64,000 bases of DNA from positions 457,736-521,735 of the forward strand of contig NZ_LMDB01000012.1 in the NCBI RefSeq assembly GCF_001425005.1, written 5' to 3'. Of this stretch, positions 16,165-23,543 are shown piece by piece (positions within the stretch are counted from its first letter, which is position 1; the number at the start of each line of letters is the position of its first letter). A model generated the notes under the pieces. The model saw nothing but the letters and a program-made list of their open reading frames with translations. It ran no database searches and was not told the DNA's origin. The translations under genes and the position numbers were made by a program. The stretch is from Duganella sp. Root336D2. Its GTDB lineage: Bacteria > Pseudomonadota > Gammaproteobacteria > Burkholderiales > Burkholderiaceae_D.

Positions 16165-16867
16165 CAGGGAGCTCAAGGTTGGCGGCTACGCAAAGTTCAC
16201 GTCGACCGACTATCCTGGAGAGCTGGCGGCCGTGGTGTTTGTCCAGGGCTGTCCCTGGCGCTGCGGCTACTGCCATAACCCGCACCTGCAGCCTCGCGAC
16301 GCTGAGCCGGCAATTGCATGGCGTGATTTACTTGCCTTCCTCGCAGGCAGGGCAGGGATGCTGGATGCCGTAGTTTTCTCCGGCGGCGAGCCGACCCTCG
16401 ATCCTGCGCTGGAAAACGCCATGCGCAGCGTGAAAGGTCTTGGCTTTAAGATCGGCCTGCACACGGCAGGCATCTACCCAGAGCGTTTGAAACAGGTACT
16501 GCCTCTGGTGGACTGGGTGGGGTTGGATATCAAGACCGCATTCGATGCCTACGACGAACTGACTGGCGCCAGCGGCAGTGCGCAAGCAGCCCATGCAGCG
16601 GCACGCCTGGTGATTGAAAGCGGCGTGCCATACGAATTCAGGACCACGGTGCATCCCAAGTTGACCACACGCCAGCATATTGTCACACTGACGCAACAGG
16701 TCTCGGACATGGGATGCGAGACTTATGTGCTGCAGGACTTTCGCTCTGCGGGATGCCGAGTCCAGGACTTGGTGAATTCCTCCAGCGAGGGCGGGCTGGA
16801 CGGCGAATTGATCGGGCAGGTGAAATCGAAGTTCCGCCAGTTTATGCTAAGGCGTGCGGACGGCTGA
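16157..16867 (+). CDS. nrdG: Anaerobic ribonucleotide reductase activase (radical SAM)
   Basis: 236 residues. CX3CX2C cluster motif at 32, 36, 39 (GCPWRCGYCH), the GGEPT motif at VVFSGGEPTL, and the pattern LDIKT are those of NrdG-type activases, which use S-adenosylmethionine and a 4Fe-4S cluster to install the glycyl radical. Here the target glycine is in the separate 57-residue protein encoded just upstream. It is somewhat longer than the 150-residue E. coli enzyme, as in Pseudomonas. The stop overlaps the convergent esterase gene by 26 bases. Confidence 0.92.
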   Translation: MADRELKVGGYAKFTSTDYPGELAAVVFVQGCPWRCGYCHNPHLQPRDAEPAIAWRDLLAFLAGRAGMLDAVVFSGGEPTLDPALENAMRSVKGLGFKIGLHTAGIYPERLKQVLPLVDWVGLDIKTAFDAYDELTGASGSAQAAHAAARLVIESGVPYEFRTTVHPKLTTRQHIVTLTQQVSDMGCETYVLQDFRSAGCRVQDLVNSSSEGGLDGELIGQVKSKFRQFMLRRADG

Positions 16868-17744
16868 TCAGTTTCGTTGAAACGGCCTGTCTCAATATTG
16901 TCCCGGCCATGTCCAAGGCATTTTTGCCTTCTGCCAGTTGCGGGTAGTAGTTCGGCCAGAAGTGGAACATCTTCGGCCATATCTCCAGCCGCACCTGGAC
17001 GTCCGCCAGGGTTGCTGATCGGGCGAGGGCGATCGCGTCATCCAATAGCGTTTCGGTCGCGCCAACGAAAATGGTGAGCGGTGCGATGCCGCGCAGGTCC
17101 GCGAAAGCGGGAGAGGCCAGGGGAGTATTCCTCGGCTGGCCGGCAAGGTACTGTGCGGCCAGGAACTGCATGAGCTCCCGGTTCAGCACCGGGTCGCGTT
17201 CTGCGTTACGGGTGTAGCTGTCGGCCGAAATGCTCATGTCGGCCCAAGGCGAGAAAAGGACAACGCCTTTCGGCTGGGGCAAGCCAAGTTCCCGCAAGCG
17301 CACCAGCATGGCAGCCGCCAGGCCAGCACCCGCACTATCTCCTGCGACTGTAACCTGGCGGCTGCAATCCAGCAGATACTTATACCCGTTGATTGCATCT
17401 TCCAGGGCATGAGGGAAGGGGAATTCGGGGGCGAGCCGGTATTCGAGGGCGAGTGTTTTCATTTCCGCGGCGCGCCCCAACTCGCTTACGAAATGGCGAT
17501 GGCTTGCCAGGGAACCCGAAACGAAACCGCCTCCATGCAGGTAGAGAATGACGCCATCATCACGCGCGGCAGGGGTGGAAGTCCATTCGGCCGGAACGCC
17601 ATTGGCGATGACGGGCGTTACCTGAACGTCTGGCGCTGTCGGATAGCGCTCGGCCAGCTCATCGCACGCTACCCGGCGCTGCTCAATGCTGAGGTTCGCT
17701 GGCCGGGCGCGAAACATGGCCTCCAATTGATCGAGCTCGCTCAT
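16842..17744 (-). CDS. Alpha/beta-hydrolase (HSL/acetyl-hydrolase type)
   Basis: 300 residues, no signal peptide. HGGGF oxyanion motif, nucleophile elbow GDSAG, Asp in TETLLDDA and His in KMFHFWP complete the catalytic triad of the cytoplasmic HSL-type esterases. Alternatives within the family (lipase, epsilon-lactone hydrolase) cannot be separated. It is tail-to-tail with nrdG and transcribed in the opposite direction; the nearest upstream gene on its strand is about 97 bases away. Confidence 0.85.
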   Translation of the reverse strand: MSELDQLEAMFRARPANLSIEQRRVACDELAERYPTAPDVQVTPVIANGVPAEWTSTPAARDDGVILYLHGGGFVSGSLASHRHFVSELGRAAEMKTLALEYRLAPEFPFPHALEDAINGYKYLLDCSRQVTVAGDSAGAGLAAAMLVRLRELGLPQPKGVVLFSPWADMSISADSYTRNAERDPVLNRELMQFLAAQYLAGQPRNTPLASPAFADLRGIAPLTIFVGATETLLDDAIALARSATLADVQVRLEIWPKMFHFWPNYYPQLAEGKNALDMAGTILRQAVSTKLISRPHALA

Positions 17745-17841
17745 AGGCTAGCTTTTAAAAGGTGTCAGACTATACGGTTTAGACGCGGAGCTGAGTCGAG
17801 TCAAGGTTAAATTACGCCGACTTGACCAGGCGGGATACTGC

Positions 17842-18147
17842 CTAAGCGAACACCGGACGGAAGAAGCTTCGTTCATAGCTGACGATACAACGGGTATCTT
17901 CGGCATATTTGAAAGCGGCCTGGCACTCCGGGTCCGCCAGAGACTTGATCCTGTATTCCTCATACTTCGCCAGGCTCGGGAAAGAGAACATCGCCAGGGC
18001 GACATTGTTCGTGCCTTCCGACGGCAGGAAGTAGCCGTGGTGGGTGCCGCCAAATTTCTCTACTAGCGGAATCCAGACTTTACCGTAACGCTCAAATTCC
18101 TTGAGCTTGTACGGGTCGATGATGTAGCGGAGGTAGCAGGTGATCAT
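17842..18147 (-). CDS. NIPSNAP-family protein
   Basis: 101 residues. ITCYLRYIIDPYKLKEFERYGKVW followed by GGTHHGYF and a LADPECQAAF segment match the NIPSNAP alpha+beta barrel family, small dimeric proteins of unknown activity in bacteria. Full length for the family. It is the last gene of the run of nine small minus-strand genes. Confidence 0.8.
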   Translation of the reverse strand: MITCYLRYIIDPYKLKEFERYGKVWIPLVEKFGGTHHGYFLPSEGTNNVALAMFSFPSLAKYEEYRIKSLADPECQAAFKYAEDTRCIVSYERSFFRPVFA

Positions 18148-18168
18148 GGGGCCCCTTTATGGTTGAAT

Positions 18169-18663
18169 TTAATCGTTTGCGCCGCGCAGCTTTCGCATGA
18201 GCAGGATCGCTATGCCGATCGCCCCAGCTAGAACGCATGACCAGTGCAAGGTGTCGAGAGGGATCGCCCTCAGGAGTGGATTGGAATCGCTGAGCGGTGC
18301 AAAAGGCCGGATATCCGAATGCATGATGCTGTCGAATACGACGTGAGTGTAGCTGCCGAATGCGGCACCCGTTGCTACGCTGGCAGTGCTCAAATCGCGC
18401 CAGCCAAACAGATTCGGCAGCCGTAGTCGGTTGGCGCCGGCGCGCACTGCGATAAATAGCGCAATGGCCAGGAAAATGATGAGCGTCGCCCCGATATAGG
18501 TATGAAAGAAGCGATGGAGCGGAAACTGCCCGGTACGCATGTAATAGAACGGCTCGATGTCGATCAGGACGTTCGCGGCGCAAAACGCAATGAAGCTGAT
18601 TCGCTTGGGTGCGATTGCGTGAATTGCGGCCCCTGGGCCAAAGTGAAATGGGGTAATCGGCAT
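18169..18663 (-). CDS. Membrane-bound YdjM/DUF4184-like putative hydrolase
   Basis: 164 residues from ATG 18663. It starts MPITPFHFGPG, and has His/Asp residues in membrane-associated positions (ANVLIDIEPF, HRFFHTYIGA, THVVFDSIMH) as in the LexA-binding inner-membrane hydrolase and DUF4184 families. Three to five hydrophobic segments. Catalysis is unproven in this family. Confidence 0.65.
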   Translation of the reverse strand: MPITPFHFGPGAAIHAIAPKRISFIAFCAANVLIDIEPFYYMRTGQFPLHRFFHTYIGATLIIFLAIALFIAVRAGANRLRLPNLFGWRDLSTASVATGAAFGSYTHVVFDSIMHSDIRPFAPLSDSNPLLRAIPLDTLHWSCVLAGAIGIAILLMRKLRGAND

Positions 18664-18685
18664 TGCGCGGGAACCAATACGAAGC

Positions 18686-19138
18686 TTATGAAATGATAGG
18701 AGTTGCCATCGCCTCCGCCGTGCCCTTGGCGGCAATGCGGTTCAGGGTTCGTTCCAACGCTGCAGTATCGGGATAAATGCGGACGCTGGTTACTCGACCC
18801 CAGCGGATTTCGATCAGGTTCACGCCTTCCGCAGTGGTTTTGACGCCGTCGGTGCCGTTGTTTGTTTCGGTCCAAATCGCCTCGACCTGCGTGTGCCATG
18901 GCCAACCCGAAACCCTCACCTCGTGAAGCGTGAAGTTGATCCCCTGCAGCAGGCGAAGCAGCCGCTCGTACCAGGCGAGAATCGCTTCGGGAGTCCTGCG
19001 TGTTCCTGATAATGCATGTGTGCCGACAAAATAGTGCGTGGCGTGCGGAGCCAGTTCATCGGTTACGGCCTCGATGCGTCCTGCGCTGAGCCCAGCAAAT
19101 ACCTGCGTGATTTTGCGGCGTACGATAGCGTGGTACAT
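18686..19138 (-). CDS. SnoaL/NTF2-like protein
   Basis: 150 residues, no signal peptide. Opening helix QVFAGLSAGRIEAVTDELAPHATHYFVGTH, then RTPEAILAWYERLLRLL and a set of beta strands (GWPWHTQVEAIWTE, AEGVNLIEIRWGRVTS), the common layout of SnoaL-like polyketide-cyclase-fold proteins. Function unknown. Gaps to both neighbours are below 35 bases. Confidence 0.7.
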   Translation of the reverse strand: MYHAIVRRKITQVFAGLSAGRIEAVTDELAPHATHYFVGTHALSGTRRTPEAILAWYERLLRLLQGINFTLHEVRVSGWPWHTQVEAIWTETNNGTDGVKTTAEGVNLIEIRWGRVTSVRIYPDTAALERTLNRIAAKGTAEAMATPIIS

Positions 19139-19170
19139 AGGCTATTCCTTAGCCAGTTTGAAAGCTGCAA

Positions 19171-19533
19171 TCATGGCGATCCTAACCAGAGAAGGGCTGC
19201 GACGGCGAAGAAAACTATCCAGGACAGGTGCCTGCCGCGGGTGAAGCAGAGCGGGAACAGGCCAGATAGCAGAGCAACGATACTGAAGACACGCAGTACC
19301 GTTCCGGCCTGCAGCTGATCACCGGATGCAAGCATGACAAGGGCGGCGATACCCCACCAGACCAAGGTGAGGAGGTGCCAGACAAATCTCAACGTTCCCG
19401 TTGTGAAGTCGGTTCCACCGAAAAGCGTGGGCAGGTTATCGCGTTTGAAGAGGCGAATGAGGATGTAGCGCTCGCCGAGATACGAGTGGGCGACGCCGGT
19501 GATGAAAAGCAGAATTGCGGCGATGGTCAGCAT
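19171..19533 (-). CDS. Small integral membrane protein
   Basis: 120 residues with four predicted membrane helices (about 2-18, 45-66, 80-97, 102-118). A short conserved-looking loop HSYLGERYILIRLF is followed by LPTLFGG. No family named with confidence. It overlaps the upstream gene by seven bases, so it is probably translated from the same message. Confidence 0.65.
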   Translation of the reverse strand: MLTIAAILLFITGVAHSYLGERYILIRLFKRDNLPTLFGGTDFTTGTLRFVWHLLTLVWWGIAALVMLASGDQLQAGTVLRVFSIVALLSGLFPLCFTRGRHLSWIVFFAVAALLWLGSP

Positions 19534-19964
19534 TTCCTGGCCCGTGGCGCGTGCCCGCGCAGGATTTCGAGCCGGTTCGATGGAGCGTCAGGCGCGAGGA
19601 AGTCGGGAATAGTAAATTCGTCGCGTGCGGGCCTGGTCAGGAAAGTGACAGGCCACTCCGTAATTCGCTCTTCGCGGCAATGGACATACTCGCCCGGCTC
19701 GGGTTCGTCGATGTACTCGCGCTGGAGGACCAAGGCAAGGGGGGCTTCTGTCCCGGGATTTTGGTCGGCAAACTCCTTCGCCTCTTCGAACGTTTCGAAG
19801 GCGTAGTAGTAATCGCTTCCGTCATCTTCGTCAGGCGCGCCGCGCTCCGGATGACACCATACGCGGTATTCGAGGACAGCGTCCCACACGTAGCCGCCGC
19901 CAGACTTCGCGGAGGCCGGGTACTCGCCGACTTTTAGCGGATCAAGGACGTCGGGGTATTTCAT
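19527..19964 (-). CDS. Conserved hypothetical protein
   Basis: 145 residues, acidic and soluble. It begins KYPDVLDPLKVGEYPAS and has DYYYAFETFEEAKEFA and a Pro/Glu-rich middle. The style is of a conserved protein family without assigned activity; similar proteins are sometimes labelled GNAT-associated, which the sequence does not support. It overlaps neighbours on both sides by 7 and 4 bases. Confidence 0.65.
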   Translation of the reverse strand: MKYPDVLDPLKVGEYPASAKSGGGYVWDAVLEYRVWCHPERGAPDEDDGSDYYYAFETFEEAKEFADQNPGTEAPLALVLQREYIDEPEPGEYVHCREERITEWPVTFLTRPARDEFTIPDFLAPDAPSNRLEILRGHAPRARKC

Positions 19965-20383
19965 CGGTTAGGTGCAGGTGCAATGGCTGGTTGAAAGACT
20001 CGCTTTCGGCGAGCGATAAAGAACACAATCGCCCCACCGGACAAGAATGCCCAGAGCTTTTGTTCAAACAATATCAGGACAAGCGCAACTGGTCCATCTA
20101 TGAAGGCTGCGGTGAACAAGACGCAAACTACGTTCGCCAGCAGGTGAATATAGGGTGCTTCAGGCAGGCGCTCGCCAGCCCACATCGTCAGCAAAGCACC
20201 GGCAACGCCGAAGAGGAAGGAACACAGCAGGATTGATAATCCTAATTTCAGCATCGAACCGTTGCCTGTACTGAGGGCAATGTCGAGATAGACGGACATC
20301 AGTCCAGAGCCGAACAACCACGCCAGACCGGACAAGACGCCGATGACGACTATAAGTCCCACCTTCAGTTTCGTGTTTTCCAT
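19961..20383 (-). CDS. Small integral membrane protein
   Basis: 140 residues with four predicted membrane helices (about 8-34, 45-68, 80-106, 108-125) and a basic cytoplasmic end (IARRKRVFQ). No family recognised. ATGA-type overlap with the next gene. Confidence 0.6.
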   Translation of the reverse strand: MENTKLKVGLIVVIGVLSGLAWLFGSGLMSVYLDIALSTGNGSMLKLGLSILLCSFLFGVAGALLTMWAGERLPEAPYIHLLANVVCVLFTAAFIDGPVALVLILFEQKLWAFLSGGAIVFFIARRKRVFQPAIAPAPNR

Positions 20384-20392
20384 GTTCCCTGA

Positions 20393-20689
20393 CTAATCGG
20401 TCCACATTGGCAGACCTGGTTTTGGAACGCCTGCTACCAGAAGATGCCGATGCTTGCGGCAGAAAAGTTCCTGATACCAGCCGTAATGCGGGTCGTTGCA
20501 GATCGAAGCTTCAATAGTATCGGGTAGAGCGCTCGTTGGCGTCGTAAGGTCTTTGGTCAAATGTCCGAAAACAGAACCTTTGTCAGGCCAATCCGTAACA
20601 GCCGGTTTTTCGGTCAAGGAGTTGCCGCTGGCGAGTTCCCTAGCCAGGATCGCTGCCAGGTCTTCACAGAAAAGTGTCGAGGATCTCAA
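20393..20689 (-). CDS. Small hypothetical protein, TTG start
   Basis: 98 residues. TAGGAG followed five bases later by TTG (20689) marks the start, immediately after the stop of the upstream gene. The longer frame running back inside the upstream gene is therefore not used. Contents: Ser/Thr/Pro-rich middle and a C-terminal DPHYGWYQELFCRKHRHLL that looks like a folded domain. No family recognised. Confidence 0.55.
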   Translation of the reverse strand: MRSSTLFCEDLAAILARELASGNSLTEKPAVTDWPDKGSVFGHLTKDLTTPTSALPDTIEASICNDPHYGWYQELFCRKHRHLLVAGVPKPGLPMWTD

Positions 20690-20697
20690 TTTAACTC

Positions 20698-21072
20698 CTA
20701 ACACTGGATGCCGACGTCTTTCGCCCTGTAGTAGGCAAGCCATGCGATGAAAAATGATACTGCGCCGAAGAGCAAGAGGAACCATTCGGGTTCGCGGGAA
20801 CGCAGCGACGCGTAGATCCCATATCCGCTGAAAAGCGCTCCAAGCAGAAGCCACATCACGACGCCGCTAGGCAGATTTTTTCGATCCGTCCCGATGCCGT
20901 ATAGCTTTTTTCCTCGCTGGTTCATTTCGTGCACGTCGGCCGCTTCTTTGGCACAACGGTCGGAACAAGCGATAGCGACTCCTGCATCAACCACGCAGGT
21001 CCGACAGACCGCTTTGCCGCAGGCCTTGCAGACGCCGACCGAATTGGAACCTGAATGTTCAAAGCATTCCAT
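20698..21072 (-). CDS. B-box-like zinc-binding membrane protein
   Basis: 124 residues. The N-terminus reads C-X2-H, CKACGKAVCRTC and a CSDRC segment, a B-box or RING-like zinc-binding pattern. It is followed by two membrane helices (about 72-90 and 95-115). Such small bacterial B-box membrane proteins have no known role. Part of the nine-gene minus-strand run. Confidence 0.65.
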   Translation of the reverse strand: MECFEHSGSNSVGVCKACGKAVCRTCVVDAGVAIACSDRCAKEAADVHEMNQRGKKLYGIGTDRKNLPSGVVMWLLLGALFSGYGIYASLRSREPEWFLLLFGAVSFFIAWLAYYRAKDVGIQC

Positions 21073-21098
21073 TTGAAATCACTCCTGGTATCTTTACT

Positions 21099-21665
21099 TT
21101 AGCGTGCCGAAACGCCGAGCGGGCTGTTGGCCCGGAGGCCAAGGGTCGTGTATCGAGCGGGGGAAAACGCTTTGCCTTGCGCATGCGCGCATGCGCAAGT
21201 ATCTTCCTCTTCCCATCGGGTGCCTTCAACCTCTCGCCCATTGGGGAGGTCGTGTTCGGGGAAGTCTTCGGAAGGTTTGCCGGTCTTCTCTTCCCAGGCC
21301 TCGGATGCAAGGTACTGGTAGCCCTCAACCTGGCAATCGTCGTCATGCTCTTCCACGAATTCGGCGAGCGAATCGGCATTGGCCATTGCTGATTCGTATA
21401 CTTTCTCGCCGCGCGAAATCAGCCAGCCGCGGAAGTCCATGAAGCCATCGTCCGAGCAGCCGCCGCCAATGATGTAGGCGGCGCCCCAGAGATCCCAGTG
21501 ATAGGCACGCGCATGGTATGCGCTCAAGTGGTAGTCGAAGGAGACGATTTCGTCCGGCGAAAGCTCACGCAGGAGTTCACCAAGAGTCCCGAGTTGCTCA
21601 TACGGATCGCCGCCGGCAGCATTGCGCGATTTGTCGATGATGCTCCAAAAGCCTGCTTTATCCAT
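21099..21665 (-). CDS. DUF4240 domain protein
   Basis: 188 residues from ATG 21665. MDKAGFWSIIDKSR and the following LSPDEIVSFDYHLSAYHARAYHWDLWGAAYII match DUF4240, a WGR-related family of unknown role. The last 25 residues (after CACAHAQGKAF) do not look like the family and may be an extension into repeat-like DNA (CATGCGCGCATGCGC near 21181). It is the first gene of the run of nine small genes. Confidence 0.7.
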   Translation of the reverse strand: MDKAGFWSIIDKSRNAAGGDPYEQLGTLGELLRELSPDEIVSFDYHLSAYHARAYHWDLWGAAYIIGGGCSDDGFMDFRGWLISRGEKVYESAMANADSLAEFVEEHDDDCQVEGYQYLASEAWEEKTGKPSEDFPEHDLPNGREVEGTRWEEEDTCACAHAQGKAFSPARYTTLGLRANSPLGVSAR

Positions 21666-21729
21666 GGTGATTCCGTTTGCGTCAAAAGAAATATTGCGAA
21701 TATACAATTAGCAGTATGACATTGAACGG

Positions 21730-21764
21730 GGAAAAGAAAAAGGGCATGAATCATCATGCCCTTT
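21730..21764 (-). terminator. Intrinsic terminator of the isomerase gene
   Basis: An 11-bp perfect stem (AAAGGGCATGA with its complement) and a 4-base loop at 21739-21764 is followed on the minus strand by a TTTTTCTTTT tract. It sits about 20 bases after the stop codon of the sugar isomerase-like gene, which it would terminate, separating that gene from the DUF4240 run. Confidence 0.8.
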
Positions 21765-21784
21765 GCTCACGAAGCGGATTTGAA

Positions 21785-22603
21785 TCACATGCAGTAGCGT
21801 TTGCGCAGCAGGTCCAGCATCGCCACGTTCTGGTCCCAAGCATTGCTGACCGGCTGGCCGGTGTAGGGCAAGGTGAAGGTATAAGGCGCCGGGCCGAATT
21901 CCGGCGTGAGCGTCATGCGTTCGGCGCCGTCGTTGCGGCGCAGTTCAATGATGCGGTCCCACCAGGACAGGTGGGCCTTCAACGCATCGGCGTTTTCCGG
22001 TGCGCGGAAGTCGGCCACCTGCGGGCCTTGCTGGTGGCCGATGCGGGCGTGGATGTGGCGCACGCGCGGCAGCACCTTGGCCAGCGTCAGTTCCTGGTCT
22101 TCCAGCAGCGATTCGCAAGCCACGCACCAGTGCGAGAGGTCGGCGTTCAGGTGCAGTTGCGGCAGGCGATCGAGGTAAGGCAGCAGCAGCATCGGGTGGC
22201 CGCTGAAGCGGCTGCGATGGATTTCGTGCACCACCGGCACGCCGTATTCTGTGGAGATGTCGGCGGCGAGTGCGATCAGCTCTTCGTTTTGCTGCGGCGT
22301 ATACCAATCCTTGCCGGTGTGCGAGTTGACCAGCACAGGCTGCACCTCGCAGGCGTTGCGCAGCAGTTCGCCGAGTGCCTGTTTATGCGCTTCGAAGTCG
22401 CTGTGAAACACTGTCTCCCATTGGGCGACAATCAGATCCAGTCCTGCGTTGGCGACCTTATAGACCCAGTTGTCGCGCTGGGCGCGGTCCAGCGGCAGCG
22501 ACATTTCGATGCCGTCGAAGCCGGCCTCTTTTACCTTGGCGATGAAGACGTCCGGCGGCAACTCATTGCTGCCCCAGTGCGGCGCGAAGATACTGATTTT
22601 CAC
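21785..22603 (-). CDS. Sugar phosphate isomerase/epimerase family (xylose isomerase-like TIM barrel)
   Basis: 272 residues. KISIFAPHWGS at the start, metal-binding candidates in VVHEIHRSRFSG, LNADLSHWC and IHARIGHQQGPQV match AP-endonuclease-2/xylose-isomerase-like TIM-barrel enzymes. The substrate of such proteins varies and is not predictable here. The ATG overlaps the stop of the PhyH dioxygenase gene by four bases, so both are one operon, presumably under the divergent LysR regulator. Confidence 0.85.
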   Translation of the reverse strand: MKISIFAPHWGSNELPPDVFIAKVKEAGFDGIEMSLPLDRAQRDNWVYKVANAGLDLIVAQWETVFHSDFEAHKQALGELLRNACEVQPVLVNSHTGKDWYTPQQNEELIALAADISTEYGVPVVHEIHRSRFSGHPMLLLPYLDRLPQLHLNADLSHWCVACESLLEDQELTLAKVLPRVRHIHARIGHQQGPQVADFRAPENADALKAHLSWWDRIIELRRNDGAERMTLTPEFGPAPYTFTLPYTGQPVSNAWDQNVAMLDLLRKRYCM

Positions 22604-23439
22604 AGGAAGCCTCGCACAGGGAAGGATGCGTCACGCTGGATCCAGTTGCGCTTGGAGTATTCAGTGCGGCCATCGGTCACGTGCAGCGTATAGGCGTGGC
22701 GCGAAACGGGCGAACGATTCGGGGCGCTGTAGTGTGGCAGCAGGCCGTGGAAGCAGACCAGAGAGCCGGCCTTGCATTCGAGCGGCACGGCGGTGGCGTC
22801 GGTTGGCCACGGCATGTTGTCCAGTTTTTCCACGCGCACCTGGTCGCCCTCGCGGATGAATCGTTCGCGCAGCGGAGAGCGATGGCCGCCAGGTTCAGCC
22901 CACATGCAGCCGTTTTCCAGCGTGGCGTCTTCCAGTGCGAACCAGAAGGTGGTGACGCTGATCGGGGTGGTGTCGAAGTAGGTGGCATCCTGGTGCCAGC
23001 GCACCTCGCCGCCGATGCCGGGCTGCTTGAAGATGTACATCGATTGCCAGACTTGCGGTTCGGCCAGGCCGATGTCGCGGGCGATCTGCTCCAGGCGCGC
23101 ATCGGCGGTGAAGGCGCGGAAGGCCGGGTCCAGGTCGTGCATGGCGTGGCCGATTTTGTTGATCGACAGTTCCTTGGCCTGTTTCAGTTGCCCGTCCGGG
23201 CCGAAAGCTTCTTCTTCAAAGAAGCAGCGCATGGTGTTGTCCGAGGCCAGGAAGTAATCGTCGGCTTTCTTCTCCTGCTCCTTGGTGGTGAAGATGCCTT
23301 GCGCAACGGCCGGGTCGAAGTCGTTGACGACTTGCGCGGCGCGGGCGCGCAGGGCGGCGATTTCGCCTGCGGTCTTGAAGCCGGGGATGACGATGAAGCC
23401 ATCCTTGGCGTATTGGGCTTTCTGGGCGTCGGTCAGCAT
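22600..23439 (-). CDS. Phytanoyl-CoA dioxygenase (PhyH) family protein
   Basis: 279 residues. Iron ligands fit H-Q-D in VRWHQDATYF and the later His in LPHYSAPN, with ENGCMWAEPGGH between them, typical of PhyH-type Fe(II)/2-oxoglutarate oxygenases. Together with the isomerase it may oxidise and process a small hydroxylated or sugar-like compound; this is inference. Start at 23439; a palindrome lies 75 bases upstream in the region shared with the LysR gene. Confidence 0.85.
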   Translation of the reverse strand: MLTDAQKAQYAKDGFIVIPGFKTAGEIAALRARAAQVVNDFDPAVAQGIFTTKEQEKKADDYFLASDNTMRCFFEEEAFGPDGQLKQAKELSINKIGHAMHDLDPAFRAFTADARLEQIARDIGLAEPQVWQSMYIFKQPGIGGEVRWHQDATYFDTTPISVTTFWFALEDATLENGCMWAEPGGHRSPLRERFIREGDQVRVEKLDNMPWPTDATAVPLECKAGSLVCFHGLLPHYSAPNRSPVSRHAYTLHVTDGRTEYSKRNWIQRDASFPVRGFL

Positions 23440-23513
23440 GCTGTGCTCCTTTTCTTAATGCAGGTCATTGTAGGGAAGCCATTGGGTGCGAACAATGCGC
23501 AAACGGTTGACAC

Positions 23514-23536
23514 ATTGTCTCCAAAATGGAGACAAT
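23514..23536. promoter_or_regulatory. LysR-type operator palindrome
   Basis: ATTGTCTCCA and TGGAGACAAT are perfect 10-base arms around AAA, an extended T-N11-A LysR site. TTGACA (23507-23512) lies directly before it on the plus strand. It sits between the divergent PhyH and LysR genes and covers the ATG at 23526, which argues that the LysR protein starts downstream. Confidence 0.7.
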
Positions 23537-23543
23537 TGTTGCC

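Noticed and set aside
17842..21665. Integron cassette array
   Set aside because: The genes are small orphans in one direction, but the gaps are too short for attC sites and several genes overlap; no integrase gene is seen.
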